Shown piece after piece: positions 55,757-64,000 of a stretch of 64,000 bases of DNA (positions are counted from its first letter, which is position 1; each line of letters opens with the position of its first letter). Where the stretch lies: positions 1,922,001-1,986,000 of the forward strand of contig NZ_QUBQ01000001.1 in the NCBI RefSeq assembly GCF_003388735.1. Reading direction: 5' to 3'. Origin of the DNA: Paenibacillus paeoniae. Lineage in GTDB: Bacteria; Bacillota; Bacilli; Paenibacillales; Paenibacillaceae. The position numbers and the translations under genes were made by a program. Under the pieces are notes generated by a model. It worked only from the letters and a program-made list of their open reading frames with translations. It had not been told where the DNA came from and searched no databases.

Positions 55757-55798
55757 AAAAATGGAGATGCTAGGATAACATCCTGAGCATCTCCATTT
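55757..55798 (-). terminator. Terminator of the 55829 gene
   Basis: AAATGGAGATGCT pairs with AGCATCTCCATTT; minus strand continues TTCCTAG after a T5. Confidence 0.8.
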
Positions 55799-55828
55799 CT
55801 AATGTTGAGACTTTATTAATCAGTAGAA

Positions 55829-56131
55829 CTACTTTTCACCGTGTTTCGCTCTCCAAATCGAGAACAAATTTATTACCGCAATAATTTTCAGTAAAGCCTC
55901 TGGAGATTCCATTAATTCAATCCAAAAACTATAATTCGTTATCTCTCGATCTATAAAAAACGTAGCTATATCGACTAAAAATAACTGCATGACAATTCCA
56001 TAAAGAACACTGAAAATGAATAACACAAGAGAAATTTTTAGCTTATTTAGAAATTTCGACTTTGATTTATTTAATGTAATTAATAAATAAATTAATAGAA
56101 TAACAAAGATACAATTAAAGACTATGGTCAT
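55829..56131 (-). CDS. Small membrane protein
   Basis: 100 residues, ATG after AAAGGAGATC. Transmembrane segments at about 5-18 (FVILLIYLLITL) and 30-55 (ISLVLFIFSVLYGIVMQLFLV), possibly a third (LLKIIAVINLFSIW). AT-rich like the neighbouring pseudogene. No family recognised. Its neighbour, the Cys-rich peptide cassette, suggests immunity as one possibility, but the genes are separated by a terminator. Confidence 0.65.
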   Translation of the reverse strand: MTIVFNCIFVILLIYLLITLNKSKSKFLNKLKISLVLFIFSVLYGIVMQLFLVDIATFFIDREITNYSFWIELMESPEALLKIIAVINLFSIWRAKHGEK

Positions 56132-56176
56132 GTTGATCTCCTTTAATTGCTAATGATATTTTGTACCGAAATGTGA

Positions 56177-57120
56177 TTAGTAGACCTGGATCGTCCCCCA
56201 CTTTGCTCCGCCTTCTCCTGCACCCGACCTCGCGCTTCCTTTAAAAGCATCTGCAAATGCTTTCAGCATTGTGGTATGAGTACGAAATGCAATCATAGGA
56301 ACATTAGTAAATGTTACTGTTGTTGAATCTAACTGAACAGAATCTACGCCCAACCCAAGTGAACATACGGCTGAAGCAATGGTTTCACTTCTTAATAATT
56401 GATTTGTAACTGAAACGTAGATAATGGCTTCAAGACTATAAGAATTATAAGAGGTATCACCAGTACAAGTTACACCTGCATTGACCGATACTTCATTAAA
56501 CTTAAAAGTAGCCATCTGATTTACTACTGGTAACACTTGAACTCCATTCTCTGCCGATGCTGAACCTGTAAACAATAAAGGTTGCGCGAACACAAATGCT
56601 CGATTAGCTCTATGTCCATGACTATATGAAGAAGTCATTCCTGCTGTTAAACCTGTAGTCGAATTTGTTCCGTAATCACTGATTGTCCATGTTTTATTGA
56701 TGGTGAGATCTTAACTATACAGATCATTTGACCTCTCAAACTTTTGGTTTGCAGTTACTTCCGGATTTAATTCTGATTTATCTTCTGTGTAACGTAATTT
56801 CAGTAGACTTTCTGTTTTTTGTTTTAATACTACTAAACGATGATCTAGCTCTTTTTCAATAACAGTTCTTGATGTATTCTCTATATTTTTATTCGTGTAT
56901 AGCTTTTCTAAGGATATATAATGTTTATCTTGTTCTATATACTGTTGGAGCAAGTCTCCAAAATCTTTCTTATAGTCAGCATTGAGATTAAGCTCCCGAA
57001 CTTCAACGTTGCTAAGATCAACAATTATTTCATTATTTTTTCTAGATATTCTCCTGAAGTTATTTGTTCTGATCCATAAACAGACACACTTAATGTAAAA
57101 AGAAGAATAACACTAATCAT
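56177..57120 (-). pseudogene. Broken secreted-protein gene
   Basis: Three in-line fragments read as one protein of about 300 residues: a signal-peptide-like start (MISVILLFTLSVSVYGSEQ at 57120), a frameshift in an A-rich run near 57040, a coiled middle segment ending at an in-frame TAA (56711-56713), then the continuing frame DLTINKTWTISDYG into a beta-rich C-terminal domain ending WGTIQVY at 56177. The true start seems lost too, since GGAGGG upstream is followed by no start codon in frame. Function unknown. Local AT content is higher than in core genes. Confidence 0.6.
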
Positions 57121-57417
57121 TTTAATAAATACTTTTTCCTATATAATCCCTCCAAAATGTTTTTTTCACTCAACCTCCTTATTTATTCATAGTACTAATA
57201 AAATTTACCACAGATAATTATGGTCCTCAATGAAAATCAGACTAATTAGGACCACCATCATCATCTTTAATACTATTGCACCAACCTGCATACAAAATTC
57301 GACAGGAGTGAATCGTTTAGAATGAACGAAATGTATATCATCTACTTCCAAATGTAAGAGTTTCAACAAATTCAGAGCACAACTATACGGTATGGTTGAG
57401 GAAGCAATTAAGGTTAG

Positions 57418-57460
57418 AAAAAAATAAACCTTAGCCCTGAGAAGTAGGGAACTAAGGTTT
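57418..57460 (-). terminator. Terminator downstream of glnA
   Basis: AAACCTTAG/CTAAGGTTT stem followed by ATTTTTTT on the minus strand. The remaining gap 57121-57417 holds nothing I can support. Confidence 0.8.
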
Positions 57461-57509
57461 AACAGTTGGAACATGATCCGAGATACGAATTACATCTATA
57501 CAAAGCAGT

Positions 57510-57558
57510 GGGGATCTAATCTGAGAGCAAGGTATTCCTTGACCTCAGATTGATCCCC
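57510..57558 (-). other. Long hairpin 30 bases past glnA
   Basis: GGGGATC-AATCTGA pairs with TCAGATTGATCCCC, with an inner AAGGTATTCCTT. Lacks a T-tract; may protect the mRNA 3' end or help termination at 57418-57460. Confidence 0.6.
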
Positions 57559-57588
57559 CCGACTTCCCCTATTACAGCACTTCGCCGC

Positions 57589-58917
57589 TTAGTAATGCGT
57601 CAAATACTGATCGCGTTCCCATTGGTGAACTTGGGTGCGGTACATGTCCCATTCGATTTCCTTCAGCTCGAAGAAGTGAGCCAAAGCGTGGTCGCCGAGC
57701 GCTTCGCAGACGATATCGCTCTTCAGCATTTCGTCCAGCGCCTCTCTCAGGTTGACCGGAAGGCTTGGTATACCTTCGTCCACCCGCTCTTCTTCCGTCA
57801 TGATGTAGATGTTGCGATCAATTGGCGCTGGGAGCTGCGTTTTGTTGCGAATGCCGTCCAGACCGGCTTTCAGCATAACGGCAAGCGCCAAGTATGGATT
57901 AGCTGCCGGGTCCGGGTTGCGCACTTCGACGCGAGTCGAGAGGCCGCGCGATGCCGGAATACGGATCATCGGCGAGCGGTTGCTTGCCGACCAAGCAACG
58001 TAACAAGGTGCTTCATAACCAGGTACCAGACGTTTGTAGGAGTTGACCGTCGGATTCGTAATCGCTGCCATAGCCCGAGCATGCTTCAGTACGCCTGCCA
58101 TGTAATAACGGGCCGTCTCGCTAAGACCAAGCTTGTCCTTCTCGTCATAGAAAGCATTCGTATTGCCTTGGAATAACGACTGGTGACAGTGCATGCCCGA
58201 GCCGTTAACACCGAATAGCGGCTTCGGCATAAATGTCGCATGCAGGCCGTGAACACGAGCAATCGTTTTAACAACGAGCTTAAAGGTTTGGATTTGATCC
58301 GCCGCTTTGATTGCGTCGGCATATTTGAAGTCGATCTCATGCTGCCCTGGAGCCACTTCATGGTGGGAAGCCTCGATCTCGAAGCCCATCTCCTCAAGCG
58401 TAAGCACGATCTCGCGGCGACAGTTCTCGCCCAGATCCATTGGAGCAAGGTCGAAGTAGCCGCCTTGGTCGTTAAGCTCCGTTGTCGGTTCACCGCGCTC
58501 GTCGGTCTTGAACAGGAAGAATTCCGGCTCTGGACCCACGTTCATCGCTGTATAGCCCATCTCTTCCGCTTCGATCAGAGCGCGCTTCAGAATACCGCGC
58601 GGATCTCCAGCGAAAGGTGTGCCGTCCGGCATGTAGATGTCGCAAATCAGTCTTGCAACACGATCTTGCGCGACCCATGGGAAGACAACCCAAGTATCCA
58701 GATCAGGGTATAAGTACATGTCAGATTCTTCAATACGAACATAGCCTTCGATGGAAGAACCGTCGAACATCATTTTATTGTCAAGAGCCTTGTCCAGTTG
58801 GCTTACCGGTATTTCGACGTTTTTAATCGTGCCGAGCAAATCGGTAAATTGAAGTCGGATAAACCGTACGTTCTGCTCTTCTGCGATACGCTTAATATCT
58901 TCTTTCGTGTAGCTCAC
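57589..58917 (-). CDS. glnA: Glutamine synthetase type I
   Basis: 442 residues from GTG at 58917 (AGAGGAG upstream). [80 protein letters not shown] and the Glu-flap region are present. GS-I-alpha type without adenylylation, expected to be feedback controlled together with GlnR. Makes glutamine from glutamate and ammonia. Confidence 0.97.
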   Translation of the reverse strand: MSYTKEDIKRIAEEQNVRFIRLQFTDLLGTIKNVEIPVSQLDKALDNKMMFDGSSIEGYVRIEESDMYLYPDLDTWVVFPWVAQDRVARLICDIYMPDGTPFAGDPRGILKRALIEAEEMGYTAMNVGPEPEFFLFKTDERGEPTTELNDQGGYFDLAPMDLGENCRREIVLTLEEMGFEIEASHHEVAPGQHEIDFKYADAIKAADQIQTFKLVVKTIARVHGLHATFMPKPLFGVNGSGMHCHQSLFQGNTNAFYDEKDKLGLSETARYYMAGVLKHARAMAAITNPTVNSYKRLVPGYEAPCYVAWSASNRSPMIRIPASRGLSTRVEVRNPDPAANPYLALAVMLKAGLDGIRNKTQLPAPIDRNIYIMTEEERVDEGIPSLPVNLREALDEMLKSDIVCEALGDHALAHFFELKEIEWDMYRTQVHQWERDQYLTHY

Positions 58918-58943
58918 TAGATCATCTCCTCTTGTCGATTTCA

Positions 58944-59354
58944 CTAACGTTTATTCAAGAATCGGGTCAGCTGTCCCTGAATCATGGAAGCTTGCCCCGG
59001 TCTCTTCTCAAGAAGCTGCTGCTTCAGCAGGCGATGCAGCTGCTGGTCCGACAGCTCGCGGCGCTTCACCTCGGACTGCTCGCTGACAATCGTCACATCT
59101 TCCGATTCCTTGGATACCGGATTCATGACCTGCTTAATGCCTGCAATATTAACGCCCTTCTCGATTAGAGATTTGATTTCAAGCAGCCGTTCTACGTCAT
59201 TGAACGAGAATAGCCGCTGATTGCCGGCCGTGCGCGCTGGCACGATCAGCTCATGCTGCTCATAATAACGGATTTGCCTGGCCGTTAGATCCGTCAGCTT
59301 CATAACGATGCCTATTGGAAATAAGGCCATATTTCTGCGAATTTCATCAGCCAT
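58944..59354 (-). CDS. glnR: Nitrogen repressor GlnR
   Basis: 136 residues, MerR family: [41 protein letters not shown], and a C-terminal tail ([10 protein letters not shown]...LTRFLNKR) that contacts glutamine synthetase. Represses glnRA in nitrogen excess. Operon with glnA (26-base gap). Confidence 0.95.
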   Translation of the reverse strand: MADEIRRNMALFPIGIVMKLTDLTARQIRYYEQHELIVPARTAGNQRLFSFNDVERLLEIKSLIEKGVNIAGIKQVMNPVSKESEDVTIVSEQSEVKRRELSDQQLHRLLKQQLLEKRPGQASMIQGQLTRFLNKR

Positions 59355-59390
59355 GTCGCATCAACCTTCCAGTCGCTCATTTATAGCTTC

Positions 59391-59440
59391 ATTGTATCGT
59401 TGAGCCACAAATGTGTCAAGTTGTGTGAGGTTTAATCACA
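59391..59440 (-). promoter_or_regulatory. glnRA promoter with GlnR/TnrA box inside the ynbB 3' end
   Basis: Minus-strand TTGACA (59414-59419), 17 bp, TACAAT (59391-59396). Upstream, TGTGAGGTTTAATCACA (complement of itself at 59424-59440) matches TGTNAN7TNACA exactly and sits near -48; a degenerate second site (TGT-N11-ACA, 59392-59408) overlaps the promoter. The perfect site lies in the last codons of ynbB. Confidence 0.85.
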
Positions 59441-60711
59441 ACCAGACCCTTCTGGACCAGCTTAGTTAACGCAATTAATACACCGTATTTCGCATGGGCA
59501 TAGGTCAGGCCGCCTTGCATATATGCAATGTAAGGATCGCGAATCGGAGCATCGGCCGACAGTTCCAGACTGCCGCCTTGTATGAAGGTGCCTGCTGCCA
59601 TAATGACAGGACTCTCGTAGCCGGGCATGTCCCACGGTTCGGGAACGACATGAGCATCTACAGCTGCCGCTTGCTGAATCCCTTGTACGAACGCGATAAG
59701 GTGATCGGCTTGACCGAAGCGGACAGCCTGGATCAAGTCGGTTCGCGGCTCCTTCCAATGAGGCTTGCTCTCGAAGCCTAGACGCTCGAACATGGCCGCA
59801 GCGAAGACACTGCCCTTCAAGGCTTGTCCCACAAGATGCGGAGAGAGGAAGAAACCCTGATACATAGAGCGTACCGTTCCCAGCATGGCGCCTACTTCCC
59901 CGCCAATCCCAGGAGCGGTCAGGCGGTAGGAAGCCGCCTCCACCGCCTTCTGCGTTCCTGCGACATAGCCGCCAGTCTCTGCAAGGCCGCCACCCGGATT
60001 TTTAATCAATGAACCTGCAATAAGGTCCGCTCCGACCTGAGTCGGCTCCAGCAGCTCCGTAAACTCGCCATAACAATTGTCCACAAATACTTGAACATCG
60101 GGCTTCAACGCTTTGACACGCTGAATCATCTCTCCTATCTGTTGTACAGTAAAGCTGGACCGCCAATCATACCCGCGGGAGCGTTGAATGCCTATCACTT
60201 TAGTCTTCTCGGTAATAGATGATTCGATGCCGTCCCAATCCAGGCCTCCGTCCGCAAGCAGCGCGACTTCCTGATAACCCACTCCCCAATCCTGAAGGGA
60301 GCCTTTGCCGTCTCCAGGCTTGCCAATCACCTTATGCAGCGTATCGTACGGTTTCCCTGTAATATAGAGCAGCTCGTCTCCAGGACGAAGCAGACCGAAC
60401 AGGGCACAGCTAATCGTATGCGTACCGGATGCAAAATGCGGTCTGACCAACGCCGCTTCCGCCCCGAATACATCGGCATAGACCAGATCCAATATTTCAC
60501 GGCCCCTGTCGTTATAGCCATAACCCGTCGAACCTGCAAAATGATAATCGCTTACCTGATGACGCTTGAACGCCTCAATGACCTTCCACTGATTGCGCTC
60601 TGCTGTTCGTTCAATGCTGCGGAAAGCCTCGTGTACACGATCTTCCTCTTCTTCTGCCATAAGGAGCAGGTTCTCCCACAGCTCCTCGTTCTCTTGTTGA
60701 ATCGTACTCAT
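59416..60711 (-). CDS. ynbB: YnbB, methionine gamma-lyase-like PLP enzyme
   Basis: 431 residues. PLP-lysine in GSLIKNPGGGLAETGGYVAG, FVDNCYGEFTE, HYFAGSTGYGYNDRGR-type entry region. Cys/Met metabolism fold, annotated in relatives as aluminium-resistance or methionine gamma-lyase-like protein. Position upstream of glnR as in B. subtilis. ATG after GGGAG. Confidence 0.92.
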   Translation of the reverse strand: MSTIQQENEELWENLLLMAEEEEDRVHEAFRSIERTAERNQWKVIEAFKRHQVSDYHFAGSTGYGYNDRGREILDLVYADVFGAEAALVRPHFASGTHTISCALFGLLRPGDELLYITGKPYDTLHKVIGKPGDGKGSLQDWGVGYQEVALLADGGLDWDGIESSITEKTKVIGIQRSRGYDWRSSFTVQQIGEMIQRVKALKPDVQVFVDNCYGEFTELLEPTQVGADLIAGSLIKNPGGGLAETGGYVAGTQKAVEAASYRLTAPGIGGEVGAMLGTVRSMYQGFFLSPHLVGQALKGSVFAAAMFERLGFESKPHWKEPRTDLIQAVRFGQADHLIAFVQGIQQAAAVDAHVVPEPWDMPGYESPVIMAAGTFIQGGSLELSADAPIRDPYIAYMQGGLTYAHAKYGVLIALTKLVQKGLVVIKPHTT

Positions 60712-60752
60712 GCTTCTGTTTCTCCCTTATTCAATCTTCAGCCGAATGTCAT

Positions 60753-61736
60753 TTATATTTTCAAATCTTCTGGTCGGATCGACATCAGTTCGCCTTTGCC
60801 GGGCACGGAGTTGGAATACTGTCCAATCAATCGGACAGCTTGATGCCGGATCGACTTCTCGATCGTGTTGCGCACGAATCTCGCATTGCTGAACGAGAAC
60901 ATATCGTTTTGTTTCTCCTGCATCAACAGCTGTCTAAGCTTGAAGACCGTCTGCGGCATCAACACATAATCCCGTTCCTTCACCATCAGATCTCCGATTT
61001 GGAGCAGTTGATCTACGGAATAATCGGGAAACTCGATCTGGATCGGGAAGCGTGAAGGCAAGCCGGGATTCGTCAGCAGAAACTGGTCGATCTCCAGCGG
61101 ATAACCCGCCAAGATCAACACAAATTGACTCCGATGATCCTCCATTGCCTTTACCAGCGTATCGATTGCCTCCTTGCCAAAATCCTTTTCTCCGCCTCTT
61201 GCAAGACTGTACGCCTCATCCACAAACAAGACACCGCCAAGTGCCTTACGCACCAGCTCTCTTGTCTTCTGTGCCGTATGTCCAATATATTCGCCGACCA
61301 GGTCGGCCCTTTCCACTTCAATGAGATGGCCTTTTGTCAGAACGCCCATCTTCTGAAAAAGCTTCGCGACAATTCTTGCGATCGTCGTTTTCCCCGTGCC
61401 GGGATTGCCCTTGAATATCATATGATAAACTTGAGAGCCGCCGTACAGGCCTGCCTCTGTCCGCATTCGGCTAATATAGAGCAGCGCATAAATCTCGTAG
61501 ACCAGCGCCTTTACATTATCCATACCGACCATGGGCTCCAGTTCCTTCTGAATCTCGGCAAAATGGTCCACCGCAGGCAACGGCTTTACAGCCGGCAGCG
61601 GCTCCGCTTCCAGCGCATGGGCTGATGCACTGCTGCCGATTGTCTCATGGCTGCGCAATACGACATTAATCTGGCGGGAAGGTCTACTTGTTCCGTTGCC
61701 TGGTCCCGATATGACGTGTCCGCTCATCTGACGCAT
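60753..61736 (-). CDS. spoVK: Stage V sporulation protein K (AAA ATPase)
   Basis: 327 residues. Walker A FKGNPGTGKTTIARIVAK, Walker B GVLFVDEAYSL, DLVGEYIGHTAQKTRELV and sensor region RFPIQIEFPDYS: CbxX/CfqX-type AAA protein SpoVK. Required for spore cortex or heat-resistance maturation in B. subtilis. Start ATG at 61736 with AAAAGGA; GTG at 61739 is adjacent. An N-terminal extension of about 65 residues is longer than usual. Confidence 0.92.
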   Translation of the reverse strand: MRQMSGHVISGPGNGTSRPSRQINVVLRSHETIGSSASAHALEAEPLPAVKPLPAVDHFAEIQKELEPMVGMDNVKALVYEIYALLYISRMRTEAGLYGGSQVYHMIFKGNPGTGKTTIARIVAKLFQKMGVLTKGHLIEVERADLVGEYIGHTAQKTRELVRKALGGVLFVDEAYSLARGGEKDFGKEAIDTLVKAMEDHRSQFVLILAGYPLEIDQFLLTNPGLPSRFPIQIEFPDYSVDQLLQIGDLMVKERDYVLMPQTVFKLRQLLMQEKQNDMFSFSNARFVRNTIEKSIRHQAVRLIGQYSNSVPGKGELMSIRPEDLKI

Positions 61737-61775
61737 CACCTATCCTTTTCAGAAGCTGCTCGCAATACAAGAGGT

Positions 61776-61984
61776 TGTTCAAAAAGTCCACTTTTGATCA
61801 CGAAGGGGATCAGGAAGCCTACTCGGCATCGAACATTGAATTCAGCCGCAACTTCCGGTGCTCACGTAGTTTCCACTACGATCCGCTCCTTATTTCCTAG
61901 CTTCATCCCATCTTCTGCGGCGTTTTGAAAAAACGCATCTTCGGAAGCATAAGCTCATGTGCTGAAAACCGGACTTTTTGAACA
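61776..61984. repeat. MITE-like repeat with 14-bp inverted ends
   Basis: TGTTCAAAAAGTCC at 61776-61789 and its exact complement at 61971-61984 bound 209 bases without an ORF. Internal segments include CGTTTT/AAAACG-type short inverted repeats. The element lies in the spoVK/YdcF gap. Its composition suggests a dispersed repeat of this genus; copy number cannot be seen here. Confidence 0.75.
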
Positions 61985-62028
61985 CGCACTACAAGTGTAT
62001 TCTATCTCGCAACAGCATATTAGCAGAT

Positions 62029-62706
62029 TCAAAGCATGGATTCAGGCGAGCGAATACCGGCGGACAACATAAGCCAGTCCAGCTTCCACTTCGTAAAGGC
62101 CAGAACTTCTCTGGAGTTATTATAGAACTCGTTCAGGACGCGCGACTTCACGCCTCCTACACCAACGGAATCTATCCTCGCGTATTTCGCAATTTCACCT
62201 GCGCGCGCTGCATGGTAATCATGGGTAATGACCAGAAATGTGTCATAGCCCTTCTCTTCACCCAACATACTGCTAAACACCAAATTTTGATAGGTGCTCC
62301 TTGACTCCGTCTCTAGCAACAGCTTGTCTTCTGGAACGCCCTTCTCCACCAAATAGTTCCTCATGCCCTCAGCCTCAGACAGCGTCGATGCTCGTCCCCC
62401 GTGACCGCCGGAGAGAATTAAGGTCTTCACCGTTCCGTTCTCCAGCAGCGTTCGCGCATATTCCAGCCTCTCTCTAAGAGCAGGGCTTGGACGGTCATTC
62501 CATAGGGCTGCGCCCAGTACGATGCCCGCATCGGCCTTCGGGTACGTTTCCTTGGAGCTGTAACCGTTAATCAGCCATAGCATATAACCGCTCCATAGCA
62601 CACCTACCGCTATTCCCCACATGATGAAACGAAACAAGAGCAGCCACGGGCGAAATGAACGCTTCCGTCTCCGCGGTCTGCTCTTCTTTTGAACTGCTAC
62701 CTTCAT
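62029..62706 (-). CDS. YdcF/ElyC-family DUF218 protein
   Basis: 225 residues. Basic N-terminus, one transmembrane helix (RFIMWGIAVGVLWSGYMLWLI), then the DUF218 domain: DAGIVLGAALWNDRPSPALRERLEYA, TLILSGGHGGRASTLSEAEGM, LLETESRSTYQNLVFS, VITHDYHAARA. Envelope-related function in relatives (ElyC, SanA). Overlaps the DUF402 gene by ATGA. Confidence 0.88.
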   Translation of the reverse strand: MKVAVQKKSRPRRRKRSFRPWLLLFRFIMWGIAVGVLWSGYMLWLINGYSSKETYPKADAGIVLGAALWNDRPSPALRERLEYARTLLENGTVKTLILSGGHGGRASTLSEAEGMRNYLVEKGVPEDKLLLETESRSTYQNLVFSSMLGEEKGYDTFLVITHDYHAARAGEIAKYARIDSVGVGGVKSRVLNEFYNNSREVLAFTKWKLDWLMLSAGIRSPESML

Positions 62707-63260
62707 GATTCGCTTAATTCCCCCGTCCGCTCCGCCAGCGTCTTGCGATGCTTGAGACTTAGCGTAAAATAACGGAACCTGCCATTGCGAATGCTGGACA
62801 AAAGCCTTCCAGCCGTCTTGCGAGCCAACGCGGCATCTCTTCCGCTTACGTCGCCTTGCCGCAATGCGTCCTCGAGCTCATCCTCATCCATCAAATAAAC
62901 TTCGCCGCTAGGCAGTACCACAACATCCAAATACAAATCATCAAACCAGGGCACCTGCTGATCCGTTAATCCTTGCGTCTTGCATACGTCAATATACCAT
63001 TGCACCACACGGCCTTTATCATCGAACATCGTCGTCACGACAAAATGCTCGCCCTTCGGAAAGTGCTGCATCCACATATAACCACGATCGGCCAGACAGA
63101 GTCTCCGTCCGTCATATTCCTTCCATAGCGGCTCCCTCAACTCATGAATCCGATAAAAGGTAACCAGACCACGGAACTCGTCGCCGTCAAGCGCCAGGCA
63201 GGAGTAGCTTCTCCGCAAGATGCGGCGCCAATTCGCCCGGTCAGAAAATTTTCTCTTCAT
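62703..63260 (-). CDS. DUF402 protein (YgaC-like)
   Basis: 185 residues, ATG after GAAAGG. DUF402 beta-barrel: RRLCLADRGYMWMQHFPKGEH, WYIDVCKTQG, WFDDLYLDVVVLPSGEVYLMDEDELEDAL with acidic metal-binding residues. Relatives act as nucleoside tri/diphosphatases. Coupled to the YdcF-type gene by ATGA overlap. Confidence 0.85.
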   Translation of the reverse strand: MKRKFSDRANWRRILRRSYSCLALDGDEFRGLVTFYRIHELREPLWKEYDGRRLCLADRGYMWMQHFPKGEHFVVTTMFDDKGRVVQWYIDVCKTQGLTDQQVPWFDDLYLDVVVLPSGEVYLMDEDELEDALRQGDVSGRDAALARKTAGRLLSSIRNGRFRYFTLSLKHRKTLAERTGELSES

Positions 63261-63398
63261 ACGGAACGTACCTTTCCGTTCATATTGGTGACCCTATAGA
63301 GAAAGATTACCATATCTTAACGTCCATCTCCAGCCGACGGAGAAAATAAACAACTATCGCCTGTCCCAGCGGGGTTTTGAAGCTTACGCCTCATGAGC

Positions 63399-63443
63399 AA
63401 AAAAAGCGCCCCGCCGACTATACGTTCAGTCGACGGAAGCGCT
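63399..63443 (-). terminator. Terminator of the peptidylprolyl isomerase gene
   Basis: AGCGCTTCCGTCGACT pairs with AGTCGGCGGGGCGCT, then TTTTTTT on the minus strand, just past the stop. Confidence 0.88.
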
Positions 63444-63449
63444 CTCTGG

Positions 63450-64000
63450 CTATGCCGCCTCGATTGTAATCGATTCGATCACAATATCCTCGATCGGCGA
63501 TCCATTCTGAACCTCGCTCGATGCAATGTGCCGGACAGTATCCAATCCGCTTACAACCTTGCCGAAAATCGTATAGTTCGGCTGCCGATTCAGATTGGAT
63601 GCCTCCGGGCCCGTGCAAATAAAAAATTGGCTGCTGCCGGAGTTCGGCGAGCCCGTATTGAACATCGCTACCGTACCTTCCTCATAGATGAACTCCGAAT
63701 TCAATTCATCGGGAATCCGATAACCGGCGTTGCCTGTGCCGTTTCCCTTCGGATCGCCCGTCTGGATCATAAAGGATTCGATCACAGAATGAAACTTCAG
63801 CCCCTCGTAGAAGCCTTCATTCGAAAGAAAGACAAAGTTGTTCACCGTCACCGGAGCTGCTTTTGCGTGCAGCTCCACGACGAACTCGCCTTTGTTTGTT
63901 TTGATGTTCGCCTTGTACTGCTTGTCCAGGTCAATCGACATTTGCGGCATTCGGTCCCAGCTTATCGTCTTGTCCGGGTCAGAGTCTGGCTTGCCGCCAG
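63450..64000 (-). CDS. Cyclophilin-type peptidylprolyl isomerase, 5' end outside the window
   Basis: The reading frame continues without stop from the ATG at 63950 to the window edge (GGKPDSDPDKTISWDRMPQMSIDLDKQY), so that ATG is internal and the protein has an N-terminal extension, probably a secreted or lipoprotein form. Cyclophilin core: NNFVFLSNEGFYEGLKFHSVIESFMIQTGDP, SGSSQFFICTG, FGKVVSGLDTV. Catalyses prolyl cis-trans isomerisation; an extracytoplasmic form would aid folding of exported proteins. Confidence 0.88.
   Translation of the reverse strand, partial: GGKPDSDPDKTISWDRMPQMSIDLDKQYKANIKTNKGEFVVELHAKAAPVTVNNFVFLSNEGFYEGLKFHSVIESFMIQTGDPKGNGTGNAGYRIPDELNSEFIYEEGTVAMFNTGSPNSGSSQFFICTGPEASNLNRQPNYTIFGKVVSGLDTVRHIASSEVQNGSPIEDIVIESITIEAA

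Noticed and set aside
57205..57474. 89-codon minus-strand frame with two hydrophobic stretches
   Set aside because: It runs through the glnA terminator hairpin, lacks a ribosome site and has no family resemblance.

Overview
The window reads as the chromosome of an endospore-forming, low-to-mid GC Firmicute of the Paenibacillaceae (Paenibacillus or a close relative; this is inference from gene content and order). Support: spoVK-ynbB-glnR-glnA in the Bacillales order, divergent lexA/yneA with ynzC, a contiguous mrfA-mrfB pair, a pdhABCD operon, B. subtilis-type LexA and GlnR boxes, frequent GTG/TTG starts and strong GGAGG ribosome sites. No rRNA, tRNA or CRISPR array was seen. Most genes lie on the minus strand.

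Layout. 0-8 kb: partial MoxR ATPase, YdjC deacetylase, MOSC protein, an IS630 wreck beside the tail of a broken response regulator gene, an APC transporter, a membrane-anchored receiver domain, an orphan ABC ATPase, and a small gene with two LexA boxes. 8-16 kb: HAD phosphatase, topB (TTG start), a membrane glucosaminidase-like protein, gltD, thyA-dfrA, thioesterase. 16-21 kb: pdhABCD. 21-29 kb: esterase, tyrosine phosphatase, TRIC channel, thiN, a MutS2-like ATPase lacking Smr, a candidate structured ncRNA with its own promoter and terminator, and a betaine-type BCCT carrier. 29-36 kb: nitrilase/GNAT/GNAT/MBL run, an OmpR-type two-component system, and a Ser/Thr kinase fused to a ParA-like domain. 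36-43 kb: a probable operon mrfA-mrfB-HAD-Fpg-like-cyclic-phosphate receiver-RlmM-like. 43-49 kb: rnz, metH, mtnD, HAD, small membrane protein, ynzC. 50-52 kb: yneA/lexA and further small SOS-type genes. 52-57.5 kb: an accessory island between lexA and glnA. 57.5-64 kb: glnA, glnR, ynbB, spoVK, a MITE-like repeat, YdcF, DUF402 protein and an N-terminally truncated (window edge) peptidylprolyl isomerase.

How the parts connect. Several promoters carry LexA-type palindromes in the -35/-10 spacer: lexA, yneA, two uncharacterised small genes (7137 and 51617) and, with a weaker match, mrfA. The window therefore holds a sizeable part of a DNA-damage regulon. The most striking accessory unit is at 51.9-55.4 kb: a 48-residue peptide gene with eight cysteines and a very strong ribosome site, a hairpin attenuator, two thioredoxin-fold proteins with CxxC motifs, a small unknown protein and a NisT-type ABC exporter. 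I read this as a disulfide-rich peptide (bacteriocin-like) export cassette that, to my knowledge, matches no standard RiPP class because no modification enzyme or leader peptidase is present. Next to it is a decayed secreted-protein gene (frameshift, in-frame stop, lost start).
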